From Erythrophleum ivorense (Eukaryota; Streptophyta; Magnoliopsida; Fabales; Fabaceae), in contig JAIUCV010000001.1 in NCBI GenBank assembly GCA_026724425.1, positions 13,808,556-13,872,555 of the forward strand: DNA of 64,000 nt, read 5' to 3'. This document shows, one piece after another, positions 24,858 to 37,624 of this stretch. The notes under the pieces were generated by a model that worked only from the letters and a program-made list of their open reading frames with translations, searched no databases and had not been told where the DNA came from. Within the stretch, counting starts at the first letter, position 1. Each line of letters starts with the position of its first letter. A program made the position numbers and the translations under genes.

Positions 24858-26335
24858 TTAAGAGGGACCAGGAGATTCAAATTGTGACACTGATGAAAGA
24901 GGCACATGATAGGAGGGACTAGCATCTTCAAAGTCTGCATATTGATTAATTGGGATAGAAGAAGATGGATTAACTGTACTAAGGTGTTGTAGTGTTACAA
25001 CACCTCCATCTAATGTAGATGATAGTGAAACACTGATGCCATAATGATTTTGTTCATTGGGGTCATCAAGGGGCAACCAGGTTGACATGTAATCTTCACG
25101 TCTCTTGCCTGGCTTGTCTTTTGGAATTTTCAATCATGATAAATCAGGAATAGGTGGAGCAGGTTGGGAGACTATCATGAAGCATTGTTCCCTAAGAGCC
25201 AATAAGATATTCATTTAGTCATGACTTACTCTCTCTCAATAGTTATAATAGTCCATTTATAGAGGGTATTGAATGCTTAACCTGTGCAAGTCATCAGCAG
25301 CATCGGCCTAAAAAACAAAGTTACTTTGGTAAAACAAAAATATAAGATATATTAAGAAAAAAAAAATAATGGCAACAAGTAAAAAATATATTACAAAACT
25401 AGCAACATAACGGGGTGGATCCACCGACAAGTATGAGTCCAGTACCATCATATGTATTCAAAAGAGCGATCCATAAGTGTTGTAGCTATAGGCGTGTGAG
25501 ATAAAGCATTTTGCTATGTATTCCATGCCTCAATGAAGCCTATATGCTCTTCTTGTCAATTTGTTGATGTTTTTCCTCGCAGTTGCAATATATGGTAAGC
25601 CCCTAAATTGATTGAAGAAGTAGAAATTGGTTGTTGCCTCCCAAACTAGCGAAGCACACGATTTGGGTTGTGCCACTCGATGATATGAAAATAAATAAAA
25701 GGCACTGAAGCTAACCAAATGTCTTGAAACGCTAAGCAATATTGTGGGATAAGGTCTCACACACTGTCTGATTCATATGGCTGCCAAATAATCTATGCAC
25801 AAAACATGAGAAAGTCATAATAAATATATCATATACAATATTTGATTTAATAAAGATCAACTCATGTAAAGTAAATAAACCTCATTATCTCACATTACAT
25901 CCAACAAAATCCAATATTGCCATAAGGCCATGCCCCTAGGACGAGGAGGTCGTCCTACAGTTTTTCATCTGTGGTTCCAAGAAAACTTATCATAACATGT
26001 TGATAAAGAAATAAATAATGTTTTGAAACCATGTAATATGTACACATTATTTATCATGTCTTACCTGAATCCTAAAAGAGGTAGTAGTGGATAGATATAT
26101 GTCTGGGGATCTGGTTATGGAGGTCTCTGTGGTGCTAACATTGGGAAACTATCCAATGGCTAAAGATAAAGTTAGGTCAGACAATCACATATACCCTATT
26201 TCTCAGGGTTAGTTACATTGCAAAGCTCTCTATATAAGTGAGCTAATAATGTAGATCTCCAACTATATTTGCTTGCTTGTTTAAAATCTCACAACAATAG
26301 AAGATACATCAAGTATATCTTGTGACTAGATCTAT
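24858..26335 (-). pseudogene. Plant mobile domain (PMD) gene, C-terminal part
   Basis: Minus-strand continuation of the PMD gene beyond LTR C. In order: LMYLLLL, a segment ending SWRSTLLAHLYREL, NPEK and PLDSFPMLAPQRPP, then a GT donor near 26065; a later exon with GRPPRPRG near 25940; a segment reading SVPFIYFHIIEWHNPNRVLR then QFGRQQPI (about 25640-25720); and a Ser/Pro-rich tail to about 24858. The motif set (YLYREL-like, HIVEWH-like, VLRQFG) is that of plant mobile domain proteins, often annotated as MAIN-like or serine/threonine phosphatase 7 long form homologues. Several stops and frame changes show decay. The N-terminal part is at 29943-30616. Confidence 0.75.
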
Positions 26336-26448
26336 CAGTATAATAACATATTATATTCTAACATTGAACCTCGTCTCAAAAGTAAGATTATACAATTCAT
26401 TCAAGAAATATCAATAAATACATTAAAATAATAAATTTAATTGCATTG

Positions 26449-29400
26449 TGTAGGATAAATTTTTCATTTCGCATCTCCAAGACCTCATGAACTCATCAAC
26501 AACATTCTCTAATTATTTTTCATACATACAAATCATAACATTCTTAAAAATTGGCACCAACCATGGATCAAAGGTCAAAAATCCAAAAATTTATTCATTT
26601 CACGCGGCTATACAATGGCAATTTTCAGGGGTAACTTTGAAAAATCATAACTAAATATAACAAAATCGAAATCACACAAACCATAGCTTTCTGGAAAGCT
26701 CTAGATGTTAGCTTCACACAAAAATAATTCCAAGACATGAACATAGTCTTTGGACCATATTTGACAATTAAATAGTCACAAAGGTCTGGCTATCCCTGGT
26801 ACTGATACAATTTACTATCATAAGTTTCAAAAATGTCCAATTAATTCCATAAAATTCTAATCCATACAAGTGATACCAATCTAGAAAGCTACAAATGTTA
26901 TCTAGAGAGAAAAAATAACTTCAAACCAGTCCAAGTATGTCCAAGCCACGAAAACTAATCAAATGGTGATATAGGTCTGACTAGATGCCTAATACTAGAC
27001 AACAACTTTAAAAATTAATATCTCCCTCTCTAGACAGCCAAATAAGGTGCTTTCAATTGGCACAAGTCACTAGGAAGGTCTAGTTTCTTTCTATAAAATT
27101 TTGTAGCAATCGAACATCATTTGTTCCATAAGTAATAGAGTTTCATTTTAGGCTATAGCTACAGTAACAGTGACCAAATCAAAAAAAAATTTCAATTTCA
27201 AAAATTTACCAAATATTCCATAGATTTCCAAAAATTTTACACTTTAACTTTCCAAAAATCTCTCAATAAGCTCTAGATGCATGCCAAATCTCAAACCAAG
27301 AAAAGCTCATTTTGATAAAAAGTGACATAGCTCACCAATTTGATAAATTTTACCTCTCATAAGGTATCACTTTGGTCCAAATGGTCTTCCTTTAAGTTTG
27401 GTACTTCTTGGGCAAGTTTAAAAGTATAAATATGATTTATAAAAACTGTCCAAGTGGTCCTAAATAACATGCATCTCATTTTGACCATCTCGCATCTAAG
27501 AATGCATACATTCAAGTTACACCAAAGTGCTCAATTTTCATGTTTCTATTGTCTTGGCACCATACAAGATTCATACATCATTCATATGTAATATTACATT
27601 TGTTCAATGGTTTACAACTCAAAAATATCATGTACATATCCACTTTGACATTCCATTACAAGTTAGGTTACATGATAACAAAATACAACTCCTCATGGTG
27701 CTTAACTTGCTTTCCTTGCCTCTTGAATATCACCTAGGCATTTCAAGATAGTGGAGGGAAGGGGAGTGAGATTCCTAGAATCTCAATAACTCACACACCC
27801 ATTCATACACACATTCAAGGCATATATACATATCAAAGCATATGTATGAAAGGTTTGGCAAGCATAAGGTATGCAAAGTCATAATTTTCATGCCACTCAT
27901 TCACGTTCAAGCCATGACCATGCTCTGGGGGCTTTTGGTTTTGCCTCACCCCATTTCTAGGACTTTTGGATTTGCCTCACTCTTGGCCTAGAAACTTTTG
28001 ACCTTGTCTCACCCATGCCATGAGACTTTTGGTATATCCTCACCTTCATCAAGGGACTTTTGGCATCACCTCACCCTTATGAGCCATTTCCACAACCAAA
28101 GTCATTCAAGAAAACACATTGGTACCAATGTAATATCAAGGCATCAAGTGGCATATTCTCAAGTCACAAGAGCATACACAAGCACACAATTATATACATA
28201 TGCACACAAGAATGCAAAGACAATGAGGTTGAGAGCTACCTTGGATTTGTCTTGATCCTTTTTCTTCCCTTTTTTAGTCCCATAAGTGCACCTAGGTAGA
28301 GTAGAGTTCTCTTAGCCTAGCCACCATAAACAACACATAATTACACACTTGAAGCAAGCTAAAACATTAAACTAAAGCTTGAATACATACTTAGTCCTAT
28401 AAGTGACATAATGGTTCCATAATTGGCCCAATGAAGTAACTCTCTTATCTCAAGTTCTAGCCTCCATTCTTTTATTATTTCTAGACTTCTTGGACTTATT
28501 TAAAGTTCTTAGAGCCCTCATACATTTACTTACACAATTGGAAAATCAAGTTACTTCTTAAGACACCATTATAGACATCATTACTCCATCTTCTAATCCA
28601 TGACTCCTAAATTTTTTTCAATGGTTTCTCCTATCTTCTAACATCATATAAAGCCCCAAACTAAGACTAGAATAAATTAAAACACTCCTTAGCTCCATGA
28701 ACTAGCCTAGGCCGTGATATGCACCAAGGAAAAAGTTCACAAGCTTATTGATTTTTTCTTGATGGGAGAGCCACTTAGGAGGGTTTCCAGAGGTCTTAAG
28801 AGCTAAAGAAAATATTCAAATAACCAAGGAAACATTCACACAAAATCAGATTTTACAAAATTCTAGAAAATTTCACACTTTCATAACTTGATTTCTATTG
28901 GTTTTTCTTAGAATTTCTTGCCATATTCCTCTTCCTTATAGTCTAAAATCCTAGTTCCTCTCTTGTTTTTGGGCAAAAAAACCTCCCCCTATATGGTTCT
29001 ATTCTTGGCCAAAATCATACACATCCATGGAGCAAGGAGAAGAAGCAACTATAACAAGCAATTACCTTAAATTCAAGTATGCTTTCAAGGCTTCTTCTTC
29101 TTATTTCATCTCTCCTCAAAATTTTTGAACTACCCCTCTAAGTTCTTGACCAAAAATAGACCAAACATCTTAAGAAAACCATAGAAAGAAAGCAAAGAAG
29201 GAGGGGAGTAAGGTTGGAGGAAGAAAGAGCATGAAATTTCATGGATTTACCTACATTTTCCTTGATTTTTGTCCTCCTTTTTTCCCCTTCTTGTATGCCT
29301 AAGAGAGCAGATTATATTCTATATTTTGGGTAAAAAAATTTGTGCTTAAGAAGATAGGAGAAGAAAGGAGAAGTGTGTAGGAGTTTCTAGAAGTATACTT

Positions 29401-29942
29401 TTTCAAAAATTCTAATTTTATCCTTCCGTAATGATAATTTTGTTTCGGCCTCATTTTAGCTCTTTTTTTATAATCATATTTTTTATTATAAAATTTAGGT
29501 TCCTAATTTAATAAAATATCTTTTGGAATCACTCAAATTGGAGCTAAAATCTTACCGAATGAATCCGTCAAAGTTTAGGCTCATTGTTATTGAAAAACGT
29601 ACACTGGAAGGGCTTTACCAGTCCTAGGGCTTCCCGTGGTTTTTGGGTGCTCTGAGAACCCTGGGCAACTTAAATTTTCTATTTAAAAAGCCCTTCTATA
29701 TGTTTTTCCAAAAGTTGCACTTATATACGAAAATGTCATTACATTTCATCAGTTTTTGTCACAAATTATTTCTCTATCCTAACTCTATTTTTCTTTTTGT
29801 CAGAGTTTAGAATTATCATTTTCAGGAACTTAGGACTCTACCCAAATTTTTTGGAATATTATCTAGCTGATTTAAGAGGAATTGCTTTTATATGACCCAT
29901 TTCGTCGTTTTACAAAAATTACATTCGTTACAATCGAGGCAT
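26449..29942 (-). mobile_element. Solo LTR, copy C (minus), inserted in the PMD gene
   Basis: Read on the minus strand it starts TGTAACGAATG at 29942 and ends ATCCTACA at 26449, about 3.49 kb. It aligns with copies A and B, including TTTAAATAG then a gene-end-like GGGTTCTCAGAG block, the CCAAAAGTC minisatellite (reverse, 27925-28085) and GAGTTATTGAGATTC. PMD coding sequence stops at CCTCGAT next to its start and resumes near 26330. No 5-bp duplication matches (ATCGA on one side, CATTG on the other), so a small deletion or a slightly different border is likely. Confidence 0.65.
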
Positions 29943-30616
29943 AAGAAAACCACAAATCAACCTCAAAATATATGCACATGCAAATCATTGCACATCTTCG
30001 TCATTTGTATCATTTGACAGTTCATTGAAGTGCTCAGTAAATTAACTAATGACGACCCTTTGTCCAGTTATTTTATTATCTAATGGTGTAAATCCAAGTA
30101 GCCACTCAAATGTTTATGACCATATGAAATTCGTGCAACCAATAACAAGCCTCCCCATGCACGGGAGGCCCAACTGTACAATAACATCATTCAAAGTGAT
30201 TGTGCATTCTCCATAGGTAGTGTGAAAAGTATGGGTCTCTGGCCACCATCTCTCCACATGCGCTGATACAAGTGATGGATCATATTCAAACTAACTTAGT
30301 TAGGTAACGCAATAAAATCCAGCCTATCAGAAATAATCAAAAATAACTGGAAGAGGCGAAGGTAGAAGATCAGTGTGCATGACACATCATGGCCAGAGCA
30401 CTCGATCATCCTAAAAAAAATGTATAAAACGTTATACTCATATTATTACAATCGAATTAATAATGTAAAGGTGAAACATAATGAATATAAAATAATATGA
30501 GGGTGAGATTATTTTACATGGTCAAGCCACATGGCCTATGACACATGTTGTGTCTGCAGGTACAAAAGGGAGTCATCCTTTGGTCTTGGCTGGATGACCT
30601 GCTGTGGATGCGTCAT
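29943..30616 (-). pseudogene. Plant mobile domain (PMD) gene, N-terminal part
   Basis: Starts at the ATG at 30616 with MTHPQQVIQPRPKDDSLLYL then QTQHVS, typical of MAIN-like proteins. After an intron (acceptor near 30415) it reads DDRVLWP, the conserved ALVERWWPETHTFHTTYGEC and TITLNDVIVQLGLPVHGE, and finally ACAYILRLICGFLMP at the LTR C border. Known family members carry the same blocks in this order, and in Arabidopsis some (MAIN, MAIL1) are host genes; others sit in transposons. Here it lies directly downstream of a MULE transposase on the same strand, so it is most likely a second gene of that element. In-frame stops in some exons mark it as a pseudogene. Confidence 0.78.
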
Positions 30617-30879
30617 GGCTCTAACCTTCTTATATACCTCATTATATTATAGACAATACAAAATAATTAGTTATTGTGCCAAAAATAAAGTACATTTAAA
30701 TGTAAGGTTTAAACCTATATATGTTTAAGGCAAGTTTCTATACATATACATGTCCACAAATAATAATAATACTTTATTTGTATACCAAAAAGTAAGATAT
30801 ATTTAAAAACAAGGTCCCAACTTGTATATGTTAAAGCCAATATTTATACATACACATGTAAAAGCTTAGTCTAACTATT

Positions 30880-32815
30880 GTCTAGTAGGGTGACGATATG
30901 GACAAGTTGAACAATTATGACTAACTTCCCTACATAACCCTCGCTTATTTGGCTAACTCAATTGTATCCAATCCATCTTGTTACATATGCATGTCGAACG
31001 TGGGTGTCCTTTAGCTTGAATCATCTATGGATTAGGAATCAACTTTGGACAATCTATCTGTGGCCAATGAATCTCGCCCCCAATAGGTTGGAACTCATTG
31101 TTATATGCATTACGCATTATTTTCATGCAAAAAATATGGTCAACAAACTAAAGATGGTTAAGGCCAACATTAGCACAAGTTGCAATAACATGTTGACACA
31201 AGTATTTTTTGACTTGAAACTTGCCATAATCACATTTACATTTAACTAAGTTAGCCTCGCAATATCGACCAAATTGATGGTTTTGGACATTGTATGGATC
31301 ATCAACCTTAAAGGATGCCACTTTTCTGTCAAATGCTCAAACTACACATGTAGAGGCAGCTTATGTAATTGGAGCTAACTTCTTGTTCAAAGTCTCACAA
31401 AATACTTGGCCTGCCGCTAGTTGTGCATGCACTTGTTGAGCTCATTCGATAAAATATCTATTTAACCTGTACATGGTTGCCTTTACGAGGCCAATTATAG
31501 GCAAATTCCAAACACCTTTGAGGATAACATTCATTGTTTCAACTAAGTTTGTTGTCATGTGACCATAACGTTAGCCCTCTATATCGTAGGCCCACCACCA
31601 TTGCTCCTTGGAAATGTCGACTATCCAAGCGGTACCTGGACCATATAAAATTATTAACTCAACTAATTTTTCATCAACAATATAACGCTCATATGCATAT
31701 CCAATATTAATGAGTTTCTCCTTTAAACAATTCATCTCATGTTCTTTATGCATATTGCAAGCCACATGTTGAAGACAGAAAACATAGGCCCATATAGTGG
31801 CTGCCATCCAACTCTTAAATTAGAGACGATAGATAAAATGGAAGAATGTCTATCTGATACCAAGCAAATCCCCTTTCTTTTCTTGACGACACTCATTCAG
31901 AGATTGAAAAAGAACTAAGCCCAAGCTCCTCATATTTCTCCCTCCACTGTAGCAAATGCAAAAGGCACAACCTTTTTGTCACCATCTTATGATACAGCCA
32001 TAAGTAATGTGCCTTTGTATTTTTCATACAAGAATGTCTCATCGACTTGGCAATCAGCTTTAGATGTTCAAATGCATCAATACATGGATTGAATGCCCAG
32101 AATACTCTATGGTACATCTCTACAGGCTACTCATCAGAACTATTTTATTGATATAGATTATTTAAGAAATGTGTCCCTAAGCCAAGTATGAAATGCTAAA
32201 TAGCAGCTAACCACCTAGGCAATAAAGCATAGGAGCTCTCCCAATTACCAAAAGCAAGAGCAAGGGCAAGGGCTTGGTGTTTTGCCTTCCACACTTTTCT
32301 ATAAGAAATAATGTAACCAAACAAACTTTGCATCCTCTCAATGATCTAGGAAACTTTCACCTTTAGCTTATCAGTCACCATTGCCATAATACACGATGAT
32401 ATAACATCAGAATCCAAGTTAAGGTGATCTTGAGATAATGTCGAAAAAAAATGTGTGATCCATCATACTTTATAATCTCCCAATATATTCTTTTTTCTTT
32501 TTTGCATGTTTTAACCCTCCAACAACAACTACAACCATAGTTAATACACCAATATTCTTTATTTTGTTCAAAAGAATGGTAAACATGAAATGTGTGGTGC
32601 ACTCAAATAGAATATAACTTAACCGCACGATATAGTGTCGTTATATCTGCATACTGCATGCCAACATACAACTCTTGGTTATCGCTAAGATTCATAAAAA
32701 CTCTCTTTCTAGGGAACTCAAAATCACTTGTTGCCTTTGTATTAACCCATGAGAAGAACGTAATTGCTGGCTCATTATATTCACTCATAATTTCATTCTT
32801 CGCAAGAGCTGCCAG
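30880..32815 (-). pseudogene. Mutator-like (MULE) transposase, main part with SWIM finger and zinc knuckle
   Basis: Minus strand, several frames. From the N side: ALAKNEIMSEYNEPAITFF, the run VFMNLSDNQELYVGMQYADI, YGCSCCWRVKTC, then the MULE core with VDETFLYEKYKGTLLMAVS (about 31990-32050) and VVPFAFATVEGE. Next come TNLVETMNVILKG (about 31540), the SWIM finger CKCDYGKFQVKKYLCQH (about 31200-31250; CxC...CxH) and at the end a zinc knuckle CGLC-like piece, CREVSHNCSTC. The family cuts and pastes DNA as Mutator transposase. Several stops fit CAA to TAA change, and frameshifts are present, so it is inactive. Its N-terminal part is at 53112-53860, separated by LTR copy B. Confidence 0.85.
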
Positions 32816-34703
32816 TGTAATGTTCGGTGTTCTGTTAAACATCAAAATTGAGTTGATTATAAAAGCAATCTCCTAAAATGAATGATTTAATGCCAGATAA
32901 AATTTAGATAAAATTTTAAATAATGAAAAATAAGGATTTGAGTCTTGAGTTGCCCAAAAATTAAAATCAAAGTGGTTCAAAAAATGTGTCAAAAATCTAG
33001 TGGCATTTTTGTAAATATGGGTATTTTTTGAAAAATTCATAGGAGGATTTTTTAAATGAAAAATTTGAGCTTTCCAGGGTTCTTAGAGGCCCTAAAAATT
33101 GTAGAAAGCCTTAGGATAGTTAAAACCCCTCTAGTGTATAGTTTTGAATGTCGGTTAATCAGAACTTTGATTATTCTGTTCATGAAGGTTTAGCTTTAAA
33201 TTAAGTAATTTCAAAGCTATTTTATAAGTTCGAGGACCTAAATTTTATAATAGAAAATACGGTTCTTAAAAAAGAGCTAAAACAAAGCTAAAACGAAAAT
33301 GCCACAAACACAGGACATAAATATTATTTTTTAAAACAATTGTTTCTTGAATCTTCTAACTTGCTTCGTCCAAAACAAAAGGAGGTTCTACCCAAACCAA
33401 TCACACAAGGAGAAGCACAAAAGAAGGAAGAAAGTGCTAGGGAAAGGTATGAAAATTTAAGAATTTTCATGGTCTTCCTTTTTGAAACCTTATTCTTCTC
33501 TCTTTGCTCTCTCTTCCTATGGTATTGATGGATGGTTTGGTTCTATTTAGGCCTTGGTTGAAAGGGGAAATATTAGAGTTTCAAAAAAGGACTAAGAGCA
33601 AAGGAAGAGACTCTTGATAGAAGCTTGGATTCAAGGTAGTTTTCTTCCTTTTGTTGCTTCTTCCCCCCTTACTCTCCTTTGAATGTCACAACTAAGAACA
33701 AAACATTCAAGATGGAGGAGTTTCTATCCAAAAACAAGAGAGAATCTTAGGTTTTAGACCATGAGGAATTAGAAAATGCAAAGAAATTATAAGGAAAGCA
33801 AGTGAATTTCAAGATAAGAAAGTGTAGAACTCTTGAATATATTATAAAAACTGATTTGATTCATGAATTTTCTAGCCTATGTGAGTGTTTTTTTAGGTCC
33901 TTAAAAATCCTAAGAAGCCTCCCAAGTGCCTCTCTCATCAAGGAAAAATCAAAAACTCCATAGGCCCCAAATTGTGTGCTTGCCTAAGCCTAGGATAGAT
34001 GGAGGGGTTAGGGAGTGTTTTAAATTGTTCCAAACTTAGTTTGGGATTTTATATGATGGAAGAAGGTGGAAGGAAGCCTTGGGAAAAATTTAAAAGCCAT
34101 AGATTGGGAGATAGGGCAATAGGTTTCATAATATAGCTTTAAGAAGTAACTTGCATCTAAACTCTTGGAAATGGGCTTGTGAGGACTTCAAAGAGTCTAA
34201 ATGGAACCAAGAGGTCTAGATGTGAGAAGAGAATGAAGCTAAGAACTTGAACTATAATAGTTTCTTCATTAGGCCATTAATGGAACTATTAGGTAACTTA
34301 TAGACCAAGTATGTTTCTTAAAAGTGTGTTTAATGTTTTGGCTTGTTCTAAGGAAGTAATTGAATGTTATTTGTTGTGTTTAGGCCAAGGAAATCAAACT
34401 TCATCTAGTTGTGGGTGTGTAGCTAAAAAATAAAAGGAATAGCCAAAGGAAAACTTGTGTTTGGTTGTCAAGATAACTCTTCACTCTTTCTTGTTTGCAT
34501 TCTTAGTTGTATGCATGCCTTTGGATGCTTGTATGTGTATTTGTATTATGAGACATGCCATATGATATTACTTTATTGCATTGGTACCAATATGTTTTTT
34601 TGAACATTACTTGGTTGTGAAAATTGCTCTTATGGGTGAGGTGGTAGCAAAAGTCCCTTAAAAAGGGTGAGGTCAAGCCAAAAGTCCCTAGGCATAGGTG
34701 AGA

Positions 34704-35976
34704 TGATGACTCCCAATATTTTATATTACTTATAGTCAATTTGATTGAATTTGGGAGTCATCCATTAAAGTTTTAGTGGAATTTATTCACTATTTTTAAG
34801 TAATTTATGGAATTAAAAGTGAAAGAGAGAAATGAAGTTAATTGTAATTAATTATGATTAAGTAGATATTGCATTAATGGAAAATATTTCTTGTTTTAGA
34901 ATTATTAACTATGAGGATTTAAAAGCTATTATATTGTTCTTAAGCTCCAGGCAAAGATGCGATTGCATTATCTGAAGATGCGGCCGCGAAAATTGGCATC
35001 AAAACTCTGCGTTTTGATTAATGAGGATAGAAAAGCAAGATGCAGCTAGGTTTTCGGGAGTCTGCAACAAAGAAGGCTTTTGAGCATTCCAGGAGGCAAT
35101 TTTCGGAGGTCTTGTGGTTCATTGAGCTTATAGGAGTGAAGGAAGAAGAAGAATCAAAGAAAAAGCTTAAATTTTTGCATATCTCTCATTCTTTTGTTTG
35201 TTTTCTCTTTCTTTCTTCATCTTCTCTATGTATTTGATTGGAATTTAATGTTAGATTTAGTTATGTATAGCTAAAATTATCTTGACCTAGAGTACTATGA
35301 ACTTGATGTGAACTAGATTTTTGTTTTTCTTGTTGATTGTAATTATGGGAGCTTTATGTATCTTTCTCTGTGCTTAATGCTTACTTAGGGATTGACCACC
35401 TCTTGGATTTGATTTGGGTAATTGAAATTTATCTTGAAAAAGGGGTTCTAATTGGACTTTAAAGTTGGATAGATTAAGTTTAGATTCATCTAATTTGTGA
35501 TTGGAATAGAAATATACCTAATTGTCTTAATTAGTTTATAGAAGGTTATAGTATTTAATGCACTCTAACGTAATTCTAAGGACACTTAGATTTTAAGGAA
35601 GAGTAGGGCTATAATTACATCGACGGACAATTATAACTTATGAATCTCTTAACCCACAAGGTGATAATTAATTGCAATTGAATAAGTAATTAAGTTCTAG
35701 TAAGCATAAAGGGAATAGTGACTCTAGGTAACTTCAAAACCTTAGATTTTGTCTAGATTTTCTTTGCCAACCAAGTTTTCTTTAAATTATTTTTGTTCTA
35801 AAATTAGTTCTAAGTTCATAACTTGCTTAATTGGTCGCTTAACGTGGATGAAAGTAGATTGTGCATTGTCTAATTGCATTTAAGTCATTCTTCGTGGCAA
35901 CGATACTCATACTTATCACTGAACTACTTAATCTGACTTGTACACTTGCGGTAATACATATAATTTTTCGTGGCTA
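34704..35976 (+). repeat. 5' LTR of the Athila-type element
   Basis: 1273 bp, starting TGATGACTCCCAATATT and ending TTTTTCGTGGCTA (degenerate CA end). It aligns with the 3' LTR throughout. It has one complete GATGCGATTGCATTATCTGAA unit near 34955 followed by a degraded GATGCGGCCGCG copy. Confidence 0.92.
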
Positions 35977-35983
35977 AGTTTTC

Positions 35984-36004
35984 TGGTGCCGTTGTTAGGG
36001 ATTG
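35984..36004 (+). other. Primer-binding site, tRNA-Asp type
   Basis: TGGTGCCGTTGTTAGGGA, 7 bases after the LTR, resembles the complement of the 3' end of plant tRNA-Asp (TGGCGCCGTTGCCGGGG) with a few C/T and G/A changes. This primer is common among Athila/Tat elements. Confidence 0.7.
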
Positions 36005-36163
36005 GCTTATATGTTCAGTTAGAAGTGTGTAATCTTTAGTAGTCTTCAATTAAGCATTAGTTAGTTAATTAGTTAGAATTTCTCTTCATTCTATCATTTT
36101 CTTTTGCCTTTTTGTTTAAAGTAATACAGTTAGTTGAATGCTCCTTTATAGGTACCACGGTAC

Positions 36164-37616
36164 ATGCCGAGGTGATCCTCTGTAAAGAAAAAGCACACAA
36201 CAAAGAAAGTTAGTGATCTTGTAGTGAACTTGAACTTTGAAGAAACTCCTAAAGTTCAAAATTCAGTACATGAAGAAATGACTCAAGAAGGGAATCAAAA
36301 TCAGTCCATAAAAGAATTTATGGGTTATATTATAAAGGGCACTCAATCTAGCATAGTAGTGCCAGACTTTTAAGTTGCTAATTTTGAGTTAAAGCTTGTG
36401 ATGATCTCCATGTTGCAGCTCAATAGACAATTTACTAGTGAGAGGTCCGATAAAGATCCCAACTGCCACATTCCATCATTTTTGGGAGTGTATGATTCAT
36501 TCAAGCAAAATAGGGTACTAAGGGATGTTCTGAGACTTATACTATTCCCACTCTCTCTATAAAGAAAGGCTAAGGAATAGTTATTGATTCTACTGGAGGG
36601 TTCAATTGATACTTGGGATAAGCTAGAGGCAAAGTTTAAAGCTTGCTTCATTCCAAACAATAGAATAGCGGATGCTCGTTATGAGCTTATCAACTTCAAG
36701 CAAGCTTCAAATGAGCACTTGTATGCTGCATGGCAGAGATACAAAACATTTGCTTCGCCAATGCCCAAGCCATGAGATGGATAACTATGCCATTGTTTAG
36801 AATTTCTACATGCATCTAACTCTACAAACTAATACAATGTTGGATGCTATTTTAAATGAGTATTAGGATGAAATACCTATAGATGATGTTGTTCAGCCAT
36901 TGGACATATTATCTAAAAGTTATGTGCAAAGAGGAGGTGACATAAGGGTGAGTGCTAATGTTGCCAATACTTAAGAAGACTCCTCTATTCCACTTGCAAC
37001 TATTCTCTCTGCTTTGAACAAGGGATTTGATATGCTAGAATCTCAAGTGCAGCAAAGTCAGCATATGAGTGTCTGTTCTACTCAAGTGGCCCCAACTACT
37101 TGTGAAAATTGTGGGGATCTACACTCAATGAATTATTACCCCTTGGCATCTTCAAAATCAGTTAATTATGTGGGAAACTTTTCGAAGAATTAGAATCCTT
37201 ACTCTAATAATTACAATCTTAGGTGGTGAAATCATCCAAACTTCTCTTGGAAGCATGGCACGGCACTAAATCAACCAGCATCTTCTTCAGGCACTAAGCA
37301 TACTCAACCACTGGGTTTTGCTCAACCTGTAAGGCAAAATGCACCTATTCAAGAACCTAAGACAAATTTGGAAGATGCCTTGGCTAAATTCATTAGTATC
37401 CAAAGTAAGCAAAATGAAGAGCAAGCTCAAGTGAATGCTAGAGTTAACACCTCCTTAAGAAATTTAGAGTTGCAAATAGGTCAATTAGCTTCAAAAATGA
37501 ATTCATTGAGACAAGGGGGATTGCCAAGTGATACGGTGCCTAATCCTAGAAGAGAAGGCAAGGAAAAGTGTAAGGCTATAACTCTTCCAAGTGGAAAAGT
37601 GTTGCTAGATATTTAA
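36164..37616 (+). pseudogene. Athila-type gag
   Basis: From the ATG at 36164, with a TGA at the fourth codon. Gag-family signatures are LEGSIDTWDKLEAKFKACFI (36593-36652), YELINFKQASNEHLYAAWQRY just after, a degenerate knuckle CENCGDLHSMNYYP (about 37108-37149; final Cys replaced by Tyr) and RNLELQIGQLASKM before the TAA at 37614. This protein forms the particle. At least one frameshift separates the start from the C-terminal part, and several TAG/TAA codons interrupt it. Confidence 0.8.
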
Positions 37617-37624
37617 ACACCAAG

